A stretch of DNA of 64,000 nucleotides from Ga0077548 sp035440445 (GTDB lineage Bacteria; Pseudomonadota; Alphaproteobacteria; Rhizobiales; Xanthobacteraceae). Of this stretch, positions 52,409-60,674 are shown one piece after another (the stretch's first letter is position 1; every line of letters starts with the position of its first letter). The position numbers and the translations under genes were made by a program. A model generated the notes under the pieces. The model made no database searches. It was not told the DNA's origin and worked only from the letters and a program-made list of their open reading frames with translations. The stretch is taken from positions 62,001 through 126,000 of the forward strand of contig DAORMJ010000004.1 in NCBI GenBank assembly GCA_035440445.1, written 5' to 3'.

Positions 52409-53404
52409 ATGCAAAATACCCCTGATCCGAAACTCCCCACGCCCGCCGACATTGAAGACGCCGCACTTGTGCTTAACGGCATTGCGGTGCGCACGCCGCT
52501 TTTGCGTTGCGACGCGCTCGACGAAATGACCGGCGGGAAGGTGTGCCTGAAGCCCGAAATGCTCCAGCGCACCGGTTCGTTCAAGTTTCGGGGTGCCTAT
52601 AACCGGATTTCCCGGCTCACGGTGGAAGAGCGCAAGGGCGGTGTCGTCGCCTTTTCCTCTGGCAACCACGCGCAAGGGGTGGCGCTTGCCGCCAAGCTCG
52701 CGGGCGTGCCCGCGGTGATCGTGATGCCTTCGGACGCGCCGAAGTTGAAGCAGGAACGCACCAAGGGGCATGGTGCGGAGGTCGTGCTTTACGATCGCGC
52801 GACCGAAGACCGCGATGCCATTGCGCGCCGGATCGCAAACGAGCGCGGCGCGGTCGTGGTGCCGCCATTCGACGATTTTCATGTGATCGCGGGGCAGGGC
52901 ACGATCGGCTTCGAGATCACCGAGGACCTGGAGGTGCTATCGCTTGCGCCCGACATCGTCACCATGCCCGCCTCGGGCGGCGGGCTGGCGGCAGGGATTT
53001 CGCTCGCGGTTAAGGCGCTTTACCCGCAGGCCCGGATCGTGACGGCCGAGCCCGAGCTTTTCGACGACCACGCCCGCTCGTTCCGCTCCGGAAATCGCGA
53101 AAAGAACGAGCGGATCACCGGGTCCATCTGCGATGCCCTGCTCATGGCCGATCCCGGCAAGCTGACCTTCGAGATCACCAAGCGGCTTTCCGGCGAGGGC
53201 GTCGCTGCGAGCGACGTGGAGGTGCTTTCGGCAATGTCTTTCGCATTCCGGGAGCTCAAGCTCGTGGTCGAGCCGGGCGGGGCGGTCGCGCTTGCCGCGA
53301 TCCTGACCGGAAAAATCGATGTGAAGGGCAAGGTCGCGGTGGCCGTGCTTTCCGGAGGCAATGCCGACCCGGAGATTTTTGCCCGCGCTATCACCTCCAG
53401 TTGA
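52409..53404 (+). CDS. Threonine/serine dehydratase (PLP fold type II)
   Basis: The 331-residue enzyme has the PLP lysine in RTGSFKFRGAYNRI (about residues 52-65), SGNHAQGVALAAKL and the glycine-rich phosphate-binding PASGGGLAAGISLA. It deaminates L-threonine or L-serine to a 2-keto acid; related enzymes act on threo-3-hydroxyaspartate or racemise serine. It lacks the C-terminal ACT regulatory domain of biosynthetic IlvA, so it is probably catabolic. The start at 52409 is 33 nt after the glycosyltransferase gene. Confidence 0.88.
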   Translation: MQNTPDPKLPTPADIEDAALVLNGIAVRTPLLRCDALDEMTGGKVCLKPEMLQRTGSFKFRGAYNRISRLTVEERKGGVVAFSSGNHAQGVALAAKLAGVPAVIVMPSDAPKLKQERTKGHGAEVVLYDRATEDRDAIARRIANERGAVVVPPFDDFHVIAGQGTIGFEITEDLEVLSLAPDIVTMPASGGGLAAGISLAVKALYPQARIVTAEPELFDDHARSFRSGNREKNERITGSICDALLMADPGKLTFEITKRLSGEGVAASDVEVLSAMSFAFRELKLVVEPGGAVALAAILTGKIDVKGKVAVAVLSGGNADPEIFARAITSS

Positions 53405-53479
53405 TCGTGTTCGATATTGCGGCTTTCCGGCGTCCCCTCTAGGCTCGCCCCCGAAATGCAACACCTTATGGGGAAGGTC

Positions 53480-53878
53480 ATGGCCCGCTTTGGCATGAGA
53501 CAGTTTTTCTTTGCTCTCGGATTTCTTTTCGTGCTCGGCGCGTCGTCCGGCGCGCAGGCACAGGGCCAGTTCGGCGCGTTCGCGGTTGCGCCAGACGGTG
53601 CCTGGGGCTCGTCCCGCAACTTCGAAAACGTCGACGTCGCGCAGGATCGCGCCGTAGCGGAATGCAACAAGCACAGCCGTGGTTGTCAGGTGCTTCGCGT
53701 GTTCCAGAACGTCTGCGTCGCGGTTGCCCGCAACGAGGACTCCAAGAACGTCATCATCAACTGGGTTGCGGGCTTCACCAAGGAAGAGCGTTCGCAGCGC
53801 GCGCTGCGCAACTGCCGCAACGATGGCGGCAACGACTGCCGGGTGCTGACGGAGTTCTGTACCGGGAACGCGAAATAG
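53480..53878 (+). CDS. DUF4189-type small secreted protein
   Basis: About 132 residues from the ATG at 53480 (alternatives at 53456, 53468 and 53495). A Sec signal peptide with MRQFFFALGFLFVLGASSGAQAQ is followed by a short domain of alternating small residues and cysteines (AECNKHSRGCQVL, NVCVAVA, LRNCRNDGGNDCRVLTEFC), the pattern of DUF4189, in which paired cysteines probably form disulfides in the periplasm. Function is unknown for the family. It converges with the CheZ-like gene, 6 nt apart. Confidence 0.75.
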   Translation: MARFGMRQFFFALGFLFVLGASSGAQAQGQFGAFAVAPDGAWGSSRNFENVDVAQDRAVAECNKHSRGCQVLRVFQNVCVAVARNEDSKNVIINWVAGFTKEERSQRALRNCRNDGGNDCRVLTEFCTGNAK

Positions 53879-53884
53879 CGCTCT

Positions 53885-54829
53885 TTAAGTAAAGAGGGCG
53901 AGCCGTTCGTCGAAGGTAAGCCTGTCGAGATCGGAACGCTTCGCGGAAATGGCGGACGGCGCTGCGGCAAGCGGCGCCGTTTTCGTTTGCGCAACGTCGG
54001 TTGCGGCGAAGTTCGAAACCTCAGGCGTTAGCGCGGCGATCGGCCTGTCTTCCCAGGCGATATCCTGCTCCTGCGCGGAAGAAAGCAGTTCGTCGATCTC
54101 GTTCTGTTTGTCCTCTCCATTGCCGGCACGGGTTGCGTCGAGGACTTCAACATCGTGTTCGATTGCGTCTTCGGTCTGCGGCGAAGGCTCCGCCTGCCAT
54201 AATTTCGCGAGTGCTGCGACGCGGGCTTCGAGCACGCGCAAGGCGAGAACAACTTTATGGGTGCGCTGGCCCGCCATGTCCTGAAACGCGCAGGCAGCGT
54301 TAAGATGCGCCGACAGTCCGTCGAGCCGGTCGCAAAGGTTTGGCGACAGACCCTGTGCTCGCATGGCCGCCGAAATCTCGCCGAGGCGGCTCGCGTCCGA
54401 GAGAATTCCCGTGGTCGCCTCAGCCTGCGCGGCAAGGATGTCGTCGAGCTCCTTGCCAAGGCTGCCTTCGCGCGCACGCGCGGTTTCAAGCTGGGCGAGG
54501 GCAGCGCGGGTTTTCTCCGCGGTCTGCTCGATCTCGCTCAGTTCCTTGTCGAGTGTGGGCGCTTCGCGCGCCGGTGCGGGAAGCATGCCGGTGCCAAGCA
54601 CCGAGCGTTGCAGGCGCTGGATCGCATCGAGCACGAGCCGGGTATCGGCGTTGCGATTGCGATAGGCATATTCGTCGAGAAACCACCGGCCGCGGGCAGT
54701 TTCCTTCACCGCCGCTTCGATCGCTTCGTAGTCGATTTCGGAGATCGTTTGATGGGCGGGCGGGAGCGGCATTTCAGGTCCGGATCGGGTAGAAGGCGCA
54801 GATTCCGTGAGACCATGAACGTGAATCAC
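53885..54829 (-). CDS. CheZ-like phosphatase domain protein
   Basis: The 314-residue protein (GTG start; an ATG at 54772 would give 295 residues) is mostly helical and charged. The segment ACAFQDMAGQRTHKVVLALR around residues 180-200 matches the CheZ active-site region, with the Asp and Gln that act in CheY-P dephosphorylation (QDLTGQ in E. coli CheZ). The flanks are low complexity, rich in Ala and Glu. CheZ-related proteins are sparse in Rhizobiales, so a role in CheY signalling is possible but not proven; it is not part of a che cluster here. Confidence 0.65.
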   Translation of the reverse strand: MIHVHGLTESAPSTRSGPEMPLPPAHQTISEIDYEAIEAAVKETARGRWFLDEYAYRNRNADTRLVLDAIQRLQRSVLGTGMLPAPAREAPTLDKELSEIEQTAEKTRAALAQLETARAREGSLGKELDDILAAQAEATTGILSDASRLGEISAAMRAQGLSPNLCDRLDGLSAHLNAACAFQDMAGQRTHKVVLALRVLEARVAALAKLWQAEPSPQTEDAIEHDVEVLDATRAGNGEDKQNEIDELLSSAQEQDIAWEDRPIAALTPEVSNFAATDVAQTKTAPLAAAPSAISAKRSDLDRLTFDERLALFT

Positions 54830-54845
54830 TTACGAAAGATAACCA

Positions 54846-56049
54846 TTGTCGGCCTCCACGCCCACTAGTTCTTCGTCCGCCCGTTCTTCGCCAGGCAGTT
54901 CCTGGGGCGCAGGCTCGGGAATGCTGGCAAGCGTGTATGCGGCGCTGTTCGTGGCGCCGGGGTTCTATCTGCCGTTCTTCCCGGTTTTCCTTGCCGCAAT
55001 GGGCTTTTCGCCGGAAGCGATCGGAATCGCGATCGGCATTCCGATGGCAGTGCGCCTGTTCGCAAATCCCATAGCGGGCGTGCTTTCGGATCGCATCGGC
55101 AGGCCGCGGCGCTTCCTCGCATTGCTCGGAGTCGGAGCCGCCNNNNNNNNNNNTAGTGCCGGAGAAGGCCGCGGTGCTGTTTCTTGTCGCCGTCGCCACG
55201 ATTTTCTGGGGGCCTGCATTTCCGCTGACCGACGCCTTCGGCGTCCGTCTCGCGCGGGAGAAGAACATCGATTATGGCCGCGCGCGTCTCTGGGGTTCGG
55301 TGTCGTTCATTGCCGCGAACATCCTGCTTGGCGTTGCGCTCGAGGTGCTGCCGCCTGCCTCGATCGTCTGGCTGATTGCCGGCTCGCTCGTGCTGTTCGC
55401 GCTTTCCGCGCAGATGCTGCCGCGCCTGCAGCAAGTCACGGCCGCCGATGCCGTGAAGCCGCCCAAGATCAGCCGCCGCGTTTTGCTTGCGGTGTTTGCG
55501 GCGGCTTGCGTGCAGTCGAGCCACGCCATGCTTTATGCCTTCGGCTCGGTGCATTGGCGCGCGAGCGGCATCTCTTCGAGCATGATCGGTTTCCTGTGGG
55601 GCATCGGCGTCGCGGCCGAGGTTGTCGTGTTCTATTTCGCGACCGTCGCGCTGCGGCGCTTCTCGCCGGTCGGGCTGATCATGATCGGCGGCGCTTCGTC
55701 GATCATCCGGTTTGGTTTGACTGCGCTCGATCCGCCGCAGGCCTTGCTGGTGCCGCTGATGCTCATGCATGCCTTCACTTTCACGGCGACGTTCCTCGGC
55801 ATGGTTTCGGTCGCGGGTGAAAGCGGCGGCGCGGGTGCGCAGGGCCGCGCCCAGACGTTCTCGTCGGCTGCCGTCAGCATCGCGATGCTGCTTGCGACCT
55901 TTGCGGCAGGGCCGTTGTATGCGCGCTATGGGGCTTACGCGTTTTTCGGATCGTCCGCGATTGCGCTTGTCGGGTTCGTGCTTGCCTTGGCTGCCTGGCT
56001 TCAGCCCCAGAGCGCGGTCTCCGGCGGGAAAACAGTCGAGCCTTCGTAA
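54846..56049 (+). CDS. MFS transporter, interrupted by an assembly gap
   Basis: The gene reads from a TTG at 54846 (or more likely the ATG at 54921) to a run of 11 N at 55143-55153 and then to the stop at 56049 in a different frame. The N-terminal half has FVAPGFYLPFFPVFLAAMGFSPEAIG and the A-motif DRIGRPRRF; the distal half, beginning VPEKAAVLFLVAVATIFWGPAFPLTDAFG, carries the remaining helices of an MFS_1-like (HcaT-type) carrier. The frame change across N shows that the gap length is wrong by at least one base; it is not evidence of a pseudogene. The 3' end overlaps dgcA by 49 nt, convergently. Confidence 0.8.
55143..55153. other. Assembly gap (11 N) in the MFS transporter gene
   Basis: Unresolved bases in an otherwise intact MFS gene. 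The coding frames before and after do not agree with an 11-base length, so the true sequence here differs in length. Confidence 0.95.
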
Positions 56050-56981
56050 CGCAGGCCGTGCTCGCGGTCTTTCGCAAGCAGAAGCGGCCCATCGAGATCG
56101 ACGAACTTTGCCCGGTTCGCGAGCAAGAGCGCCGGCGCCATGGCGAGCGAGGTCGAGACCATGCAGCCAATCATGATGGTCAGGCCCCGCGCTTCGGCTT
56201 CGTTCGCGACGAGGAGCGCTTCGGTGAGGCCGCCGGTCTTGTCGAGCTTGATGTTGATTGCGTCGTATTTGCCTTCGATCGCCGCGAAGCTCGTGCGGTC
56301 GTGGAAACTTTCATCGGCGCAGACCGGAGTGCTGCGTGAAACATTGCGCAGAATTTCGTCTTCGCTCGCCGGTAGCGGTTGCTCGACCAGCGCGACCTTC
56401 GCCGCCTCGCAGGCGCGAAGATTTTCTTCGAGGTTCGCCTGGCTCCAGCCTTCGTTGGCATCTGCGATGAGCACTGCGTCGGGCACGGCTTCGCGGATGG
56501 CCTGCAGGCGTTCGATGTCGCCGCCCGCGCCGAGTTTCAGTTTCAACACCGGGCGGAAGGATTGCTTCGCCGCGGCGGCCATCTTCTCCGGCGTATCGAG
56601 GCTCAGGGTATAGGCGGTCGTCACGGACGCGGGCAGACGCAGCCGCGCGAGCGCGGTGACCGTGCTTTTGGCCGCTTTTGCCTCCAGGTCCCACAAGGCG
56701 CAATCAATGGCGTTGCGGGCAGCGCCCGCTTTGAGCGCGTGCTGAAGACCCGCGCGATCCATGCCCTCGGCGATGGCGGGGGCGGCCTGTTCGATCTCCC
56801 AGCCGACGCTTTCGAGCGACTCACCGTAGCGGCCATAGGGTACGCATTCGCCACGTCCGCGGTGGGAACCGTCCGAAATTTCCACCACGATGACGGCGGC
56901 TTCGGTCTTGGCCCCCCGGCTGATGGTGAAGGCCCCGGAAATCGGCCATTTTTCGACCCGGAACTGCAGCTGCCGCGGCAT
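56001..56981 (-). CDS. dgcA: Dipeptide epimerase of the enolase superfamily (DgcA-like)
   Basis: The 326-residue product (ATG at 56981) belongs to the muconate lactonising enzyme/AEE group of the enolase superfamily. It has LKLKLG with the catalytic K-x-K pair, metal ligands in LIADANEGW (Asp), VALVEQPLP (Glu) and VCADES (Asp), and the second catalytic Lys in INIKLDKTGG. This set fits epimerases of dipeptides such as L-Ala-D/L-Glu in peptidoglycan recycling. The N-terminal capping domain EKWPISGAFTISRGAKTEA is normal. The frame is open further upstream but overlaps the mlaE start antisense. Confidence 0.88.
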   Translation of the reverse strand: MPRQLQFRVEKWPISGAFTISRGAKTEAAVIVVEISDGSHRGRGECVPYGRYGESLESVGWEIEQAAPAIAEGMDRAGLQHALKAGAARNAIDCALWDLEAKAAKSTVTALARLRLPASVTTAYTLSLDTPEKMAAAAKQSFRPVLKLKLGAGGDIERLQAIREAVPDAVLIADANEGWSQANLEENLRACEAAKVALVEQPLPASEDEILRNVSRSTPVCADESFHDRTSFAAIEGKYDAINIKLDKTGGLTEALLVANEAEARGLTIMIGCMVSTSLAMAPALLLANRAKFVDLDGPLLLAKDREHGLRYEGSTVFPPETALWG

Positions 56982-57036
56982 AAATGTCACTCTTTGCAGG
57001 AACTTATCGCCCCCGACCGGCCTCTGGTGGGGGCTT

Positions 57037-58248
57037 GTGATAAGTATTAGCAGCCAATGGCCACCCAGGAAGCGGGCGGGCTTTTTCGAGGTAGCTGGAG
57101 AAGAATTCTTGGCGGCGCAAGCGGTCTCTTTGAACCGGAAGGAAGAAGCTGGCCGGCTCGTCCTGGAAGCGACGGGCCGCTGGATTTCGTCCTTTGCCGG
57201 AGAGATCGAACCGCTGGTGGTGGACGTCGAGGCGCGCAAGCCGAAGGCTGCGAGTGTCGATATCGACGTCAGCCATATCGAACAGCTCGATACGTCCGGC
57301 GCGTGGTTGCTTGAGCGCATGCGCCGCGATCTCGAAGCGAAGGGTGCTTCGGCCGAGATCGTCGGCCTCAATCCGCGCTATCGCATCCTGCTCGATGAAG
57401 TGCAGCAGACCAACACCGGCAAGAACATGCAGGAGGACGACCACAATCCGGTCGTCAATACGCTGAGCTCGCTCGGCGAGATGTCGGTTAGCTTCGTCAA
57501 GGATACCGCCGAGTTCGTGCAGTTCCTCGGCGCTTCCGTGGTTTCGCTCGGGCGCGTCTTCATCAGGCCCTGGACGTTCCGCTTCACCGCGGTCGTGAAC
57601 CAGATGGATCGCGCGGGCTTTCGCTCGATCCCGATCGTGGTTCTGATCCTGTTTCTGATCGGCGGCATCCTCGCGCAGCAGGGCATCTTCCACTTCCGCA
57701 AATTTGGCGCGGAAACTTTCGTCGTGGACATGGTCGGCATTCTGGTGCTGCGCGAAGTCGGCGTGCTGATCGTCTGCATCATGGTCGCCGGCCGGTCGGG
57801 CAGCGCTTATACCGCCGAACTCGGCTCGATGAAGATGCGCGAGGAGATCGATGCGCTTCGCGTGATGGGCCGCGATCCCATGGAAATCCTGATCCTGCCG
57901 CGCATGATCGCGCTCATTATCGCGCTGCCGCTGCTGACCTTTATCGGCAGCATGGCGGCGCTGTGCGGCGGCATGATCACGGCCTGGCTCTATGGCGGCT
58001 TCACGCCGGAAGTCTTTCTCGAGCGGCTGCGCGACGCGATCTCCTGGTCCACGTTCTGGGTCGGCATGATCAAGGCTCCGTTCATGGGCGCGGTGATCGG
58101 GCTCGTCGCCTGCGTCGAAGGCTTGCGCGTACAGGGCAGTGCGGAGTCGCTCGGCGAACACACCACGGCCTCGGTCGTGAAATCCATCTTCCTCGTGATC
58201 GTGCTCGACGGCGCGTTCGCAATCTTCTTCGCAAGCATCGATTGGTAG
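57037..58248 (+). CDS. mlaE: MlaE permease with N-terminal STAS (MlaB-like) domain
   Basis: The 403-residue protein (GTG at 57037, after a GGTGGGGG ribosome binding site; other starts exist upstream) combines an N-terminal STAS-like domain with the HIEQLDTSGAWLL segment (about residues 80-92) and a C-terminal MlaE permease (about residues 145-403) with EVGVLIVCIMVAGRSGSAYTAELGSMKMREEIDALRVMGRD. In E. coli MlaB is separate; here it is fused. With MlaF, MlaD and the periplasmic partners it moves phospholipids between the membranes. Next is mlaF, 5 nt downstream. Confidence 0.9.
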   Translation: MISISSQWPPRKRAGFFEVAGEEFLAAQAVSLNRKEEAGRLVLEATGRWISSFAGEIEPLVVDVEARKPKAASVDIDVSHIEQLDTSGAWLLERMRRDLEAKGASAEIVGLNPRYRILLDEVQQTNTGKNMQEDDHNPVVNTLSSLGEMSVSFVKDTAEFVQFLGASVVSLGRVFIRPWTFRFTAVVNQMDRAGFRSIPIVVLILFLIGGILAQQGIFHFRKFGAETFVVDMVGILVLREVGVLIVCIMVAGRSGSAYTAELGSMKMREEIDALRVMGRDPMEILILPRMIALIIALPLLTFIGSMAALCGGMITAWLYGGFTPEVFLERLRDAISWSTFWVGMIKAPFMGAVIGLVACVEGLRVQGSAESLGEHTTASVVKSIFLVIVLDGAFAIFFASIDW

Positions 58249-58253
58249 GCGGC

Positions 58254-59074
58254 ATGGCGAACATCGAGAGTGCGCAGCCGGCGTCGCAGCGGCCCGAAAA
58301 AGTTCCGGACAACTGTCCGATCATCCGCGTGCGCGACGTGTGGGTGTCGTTCGGCGAGCATGCCGTGCTGAAAGGCCTCGACCTCGACGTGAAGCGGGGC
58401 GAAATCCTCGGCTTCGTCGGTGCGTCCGGCGGCGGCAAGTCGGTGCTGATGCGCTCGATCATCGGGCTCGTCAAANNNNNNNNNNNNNNNNNNNNNNNNN
58501 NNNNNNNNNNNNNNNNNNNNNNNNNNNNNAGCGCAATGCCGTCGAGCGCCGCTGGGGCGTCTTGTTCCAGCACGGCGCGCTGTTCTCGTCGCTGACCGTG
58601 CGCCAGAACATCCAGTTTCCGCTGCGCGAATACCTCGACCTTTCGCAGCGGCTGATGGACGAAATCGCGATCGCAAAACTCGAAATGGTGGGGCTCCCGG
58701 CCTTCGTCGCCGAGAAATACCCGTCCCAGCTTTCCGGCGGCATGATCAAGCGTGCGGCGCTGGCCCGCTCGCTCGTGCTCGATCCCGAAATCGTGTTCCT
58801 CGACGAGCCGACTTCCGGTCTTGACCCTATTTCTGCCGGAGAGTTCGACGATTTGATCAAGGCGCTCCAGCAAACTTTGGGCCTCACCGTTTTCATGGTA
58901 ACGCACGACCTCGACAGCCTTCACAATGCATGCGACCGCATCGCGGCTCTCGCCGATGGGAAGATCATTGCGACAGGCCCGATTGATGAGATGCTGAAAT
59001 CCGATCATCCGTGGCTCAGGGCCTATTTCCACGGGAAACGCGCCTCCAGCCGGGTTCAGGGCAGGAAGGCGTAA
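58254..59074 (+). CDS. mlaF: MlaF ATPase, interrupted by an assembly gap
   Basis: The product (about 275 residues when the gap is filled) is the ATPase of the Mla complex: Walker A GASGGGKSV (about residue 55), signature LSGGMIKRAALARSL, Walker B EIVFLDEPTSGLDP and H-loop THDLDS. A run of 54 N at 58476-58529 falls between Walker A and the signature motif; the reading frame differs on the two sides, so the gap length is an estimate. Gene order and motifs otherwise indicate an intact gene. It follows mlaE by 5 nt and is 15 nt before mlaD. Confidence 0.88.
58476..58529. other. Assembly gap (54 N) in mlaF
   Basis: Fifty-four unresolved bases in the mlaF coding region between Walker A and the rest of the ATPase. 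Frames flanking the gap do not agree, so its length is not exact. Confidence 0.95.
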
Positions 59075-59089
59075 GGAGCGGAACCGGAC

Positions 59090-59914
59090 ATGGAAACGCG
59101 TGCCAATTACGTATTGATCGGCGTGTTCACGCTGGCCGTCGTGGTCGGCATTTTCGCGTTCGTCTGGTGGTTCCAGCGGCTTGGAACCGGCGAAGCCAAG
59201 GCGCAGTACGAGATTTATTTCGACGGCCCGGTGGCGGGTCTGCGGACGGGTGCGACCGTGAACTTCAACGGTATCCGCGTGGGTGAAGTGCGCAGCCTTG
59301 CGCTGGTTCCCGACATACCGCGCGCGGTCGTCGCCATCATCGAAGTCAACCGCTCGACGCCGATCCGGACCGACACCAAGGTCAACCTCGAGTATCAGGG
59401 TCTCACCGGCGTTGCCTCCGTCGCGCTGACGGGCGGCGATCCCAAGGCCTCCATGCTCATGGAACAGAAGAAGGGCGACAGGCCGCCCCGGCTGGTCGCC
59501 GAGCCGACCACCGACGCGTTCCAGGCCGCCGCAAAGCTCATGCAGCGCCTCGACAAGCTCGTCGCCGACAACGAGGAGCGCTTCGGTGCCATCCTGAAGG
59601 ATCTGAGCGAGGTTTCGCGGGTGCTGGCGACAAGGTCCAACGATACGCTGTTGGAAGTCCGGGCGGCGGCGGAATCGATCCGCAAGGCCGCGGATAACGT
59701 CTCGAACGAGGCGGGGCCGACGCTCGAATCGATCCGCAAGGCCGCGACCAATATTTCCAACCAGACCGGGCCGACCCTGAACGAGTTCCGTTCGCTTGCG
59801 ACCGACGCGAAGCGGGCGGTTGGGGAGATCGACCGGCTGGTCCGCAATATCGAGCGGAATCCGAGACAATTCCTGTTCAACAATGGCGGTACGGTGCCGC
59901 AATATAACCGCTAA
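59090..59914 (+). CDS. mlaD: MlaD/MCE-family phospholipid-binding protein
   Basis: The 274-residue protein has an N-terminal membrane anchor (ANYVLIGVFTLAVVVGIFAFVWWF) and an MCE domain (about residues 38-115) with YEIYFDGPVAGLRTGATVNFNGIRVGEV and STPIRTDTKVNLEYQGLTG. A helical C-terminal region rich in Ala/Arg repeats follows (the IRKAADN/IRKAATN pattern). MlaD hexamers bind lipid in the periplasm and pass it to or from MlaFE. It is directly downstream of mlaF and upstream of a lipoprotein gene. Confidence 0.9.
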   Translation: METRANYVLIGVFTLAVVVGIFAFVWWFQRLGTGEAKAQYEIYFDGPVAGLRTGATVNFNGIRVGEVRSLALVPDIPRAVVAIIEVNRSTPIRTDTKVNLEYQGLTGVASVALTGGDPKASMLMEQKKGDRPPRLVAEPTTDAFQAAAKLMQRLDKLVADNEERFGAILKDLSEVSRVLATRSNDTLLEVRAAAESIRKAADNVSNEAGPTLESIRKAATNISNQTGPTLNEFRSLATDAKRAVGEIDRLVRNIERNPRQFLFNNGGTVPQYNR

Positions 59915-59960
59915 GAATCGCGAAGAGACGAAAAGGCGTTTGCAGTTGGGCTTGGGTGGC

Positions 59961-60599
59961 GTGTTGAAGTCGAAGTTAAAGTCGGGCAGTGCGGCGCGCG
60001 CCGCGCTGGGACTCGTGCTGGCCGCATCGCTCGCCGGCTGCAGCGGCGGTGTGCTCGGCGGGATTGTCGGCACCGGCAGCAACCCAACGCCGACCTACGA
60101 TCTGACCGCGCCGAGAAACTTCGGCCCGCTCCCGCCGCGCGCGCGCGGACTGCTCGCGGTCGAACAGCCGACGGCGCTCCAGATCCTCGATACCGAGAAG
60201 GTCGTCATCGCACCCGCGCCCGCGCAGGTCGCCTATCTTCCCGACGCGCAATGGGTCGATCGCCTGCCGAAGCTGATGCAGGCGCGCATCGTGCAGGCGT
60301 TTGAGAATTCCACCCGCATCCGTGCGGTTGCCAAGGCGCAGGACCGGGTGAACGCCGATTATGTTCTCGTGATCGATGTTCGCCAGTTCGGCATTGCTGC
60401 CTATGACACGCCCCAGGCGGTGGTCGAGCTTTCGGTGAAGATCGTCTATCAGCGCGGCGGTCGCATTGCCGCCGGAACGGTGCTCACGTCACGGGTTGCC
60501 TCGACCGGCACTGACGGGCAGGCGGCGACGCTGGCCCTCGATCAGGCCTTCTCCGACGTGCTGGTGCAGATGGTGAAGTGGACCTCGCGGCGGATCTGA
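59961..60599 (+). CDS. ABC-type transport auxiliary lipoprotein (PqiC/MlaA-partner type)
   Basis: The 212-residue product begins at a GTG at 59961 or at a TTG at 59946, which has AAAAGG upstream. It has a lipoprotein signal with LAASLAGC lipobox and a domain of the ABC-type auxiliary lipoprotein family, with YDLTAPRNFGPLPPRARGLLAVEQP and the C-terminal VASTGTDGQAATLALDQAFSDVLVQMVKW. Such proteins accompany MCE transporters such as PqiABC. It closes the operon before a bidirectional terminator. Confidence 0.8.
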   Translation: MLKSKLKSGSAARAALGLVLAASLAGCSGGVLGGIVGTGSNPTPTYDLTAPRNFGPLPPRARGLLAVEQPTALQILDTEKVVIAPAPAQVAYLPDAQWVDRLPKLMQARIVQAFENSTRIRAVAKAQDRVNADYVLVIDVRQFGIAAYDTPQAVVELSVKIVYQRGGRIAAGTVLTSRVASTGTDGQAATLALDQAFSDVLVQMVKWTSRRI

Positions 60600-60620
60600 G
60601 CCGCTGGATCTTGTCTCGAT

Positions 60621-60656
60621 AAAAGAAAAAGCCCGCGATCGCTCGCGGGCTTTTTT
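60621..60656. terminator. Bidirectional intrinsic terminator between the mla operon and the gpr-like gene
   Basis: The hairpin GCCCGCGA-TCGC-TCGCGGGC at 60631-60650 is flanked by A-rich (60621-60630) and T-rich (60651-60656) runs, so it has a T tail when read on either strand. It lies between the lipoprotein gene stop (60599) and the gpr-like stop (60675), serving both. Confidence 0.93.
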
Positions 60657-60674
60657 GTTCGTGGCGCCAGGTTA

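Noticed and set aside
53881..53896. CTCTTT/AAAGAG dyad as a terminator between the DUF4189 and CheZ-like genes
   Set aside because: Arms are only six weak AT-rich pairs, it overlaps the stop codon and has no T tail.
54846..56049. MFS gene as a frameshifted pseudogene
   Set aside because: The frame change coincides exactly with the N run, so an inaccurate gap length is the simpler explanation.
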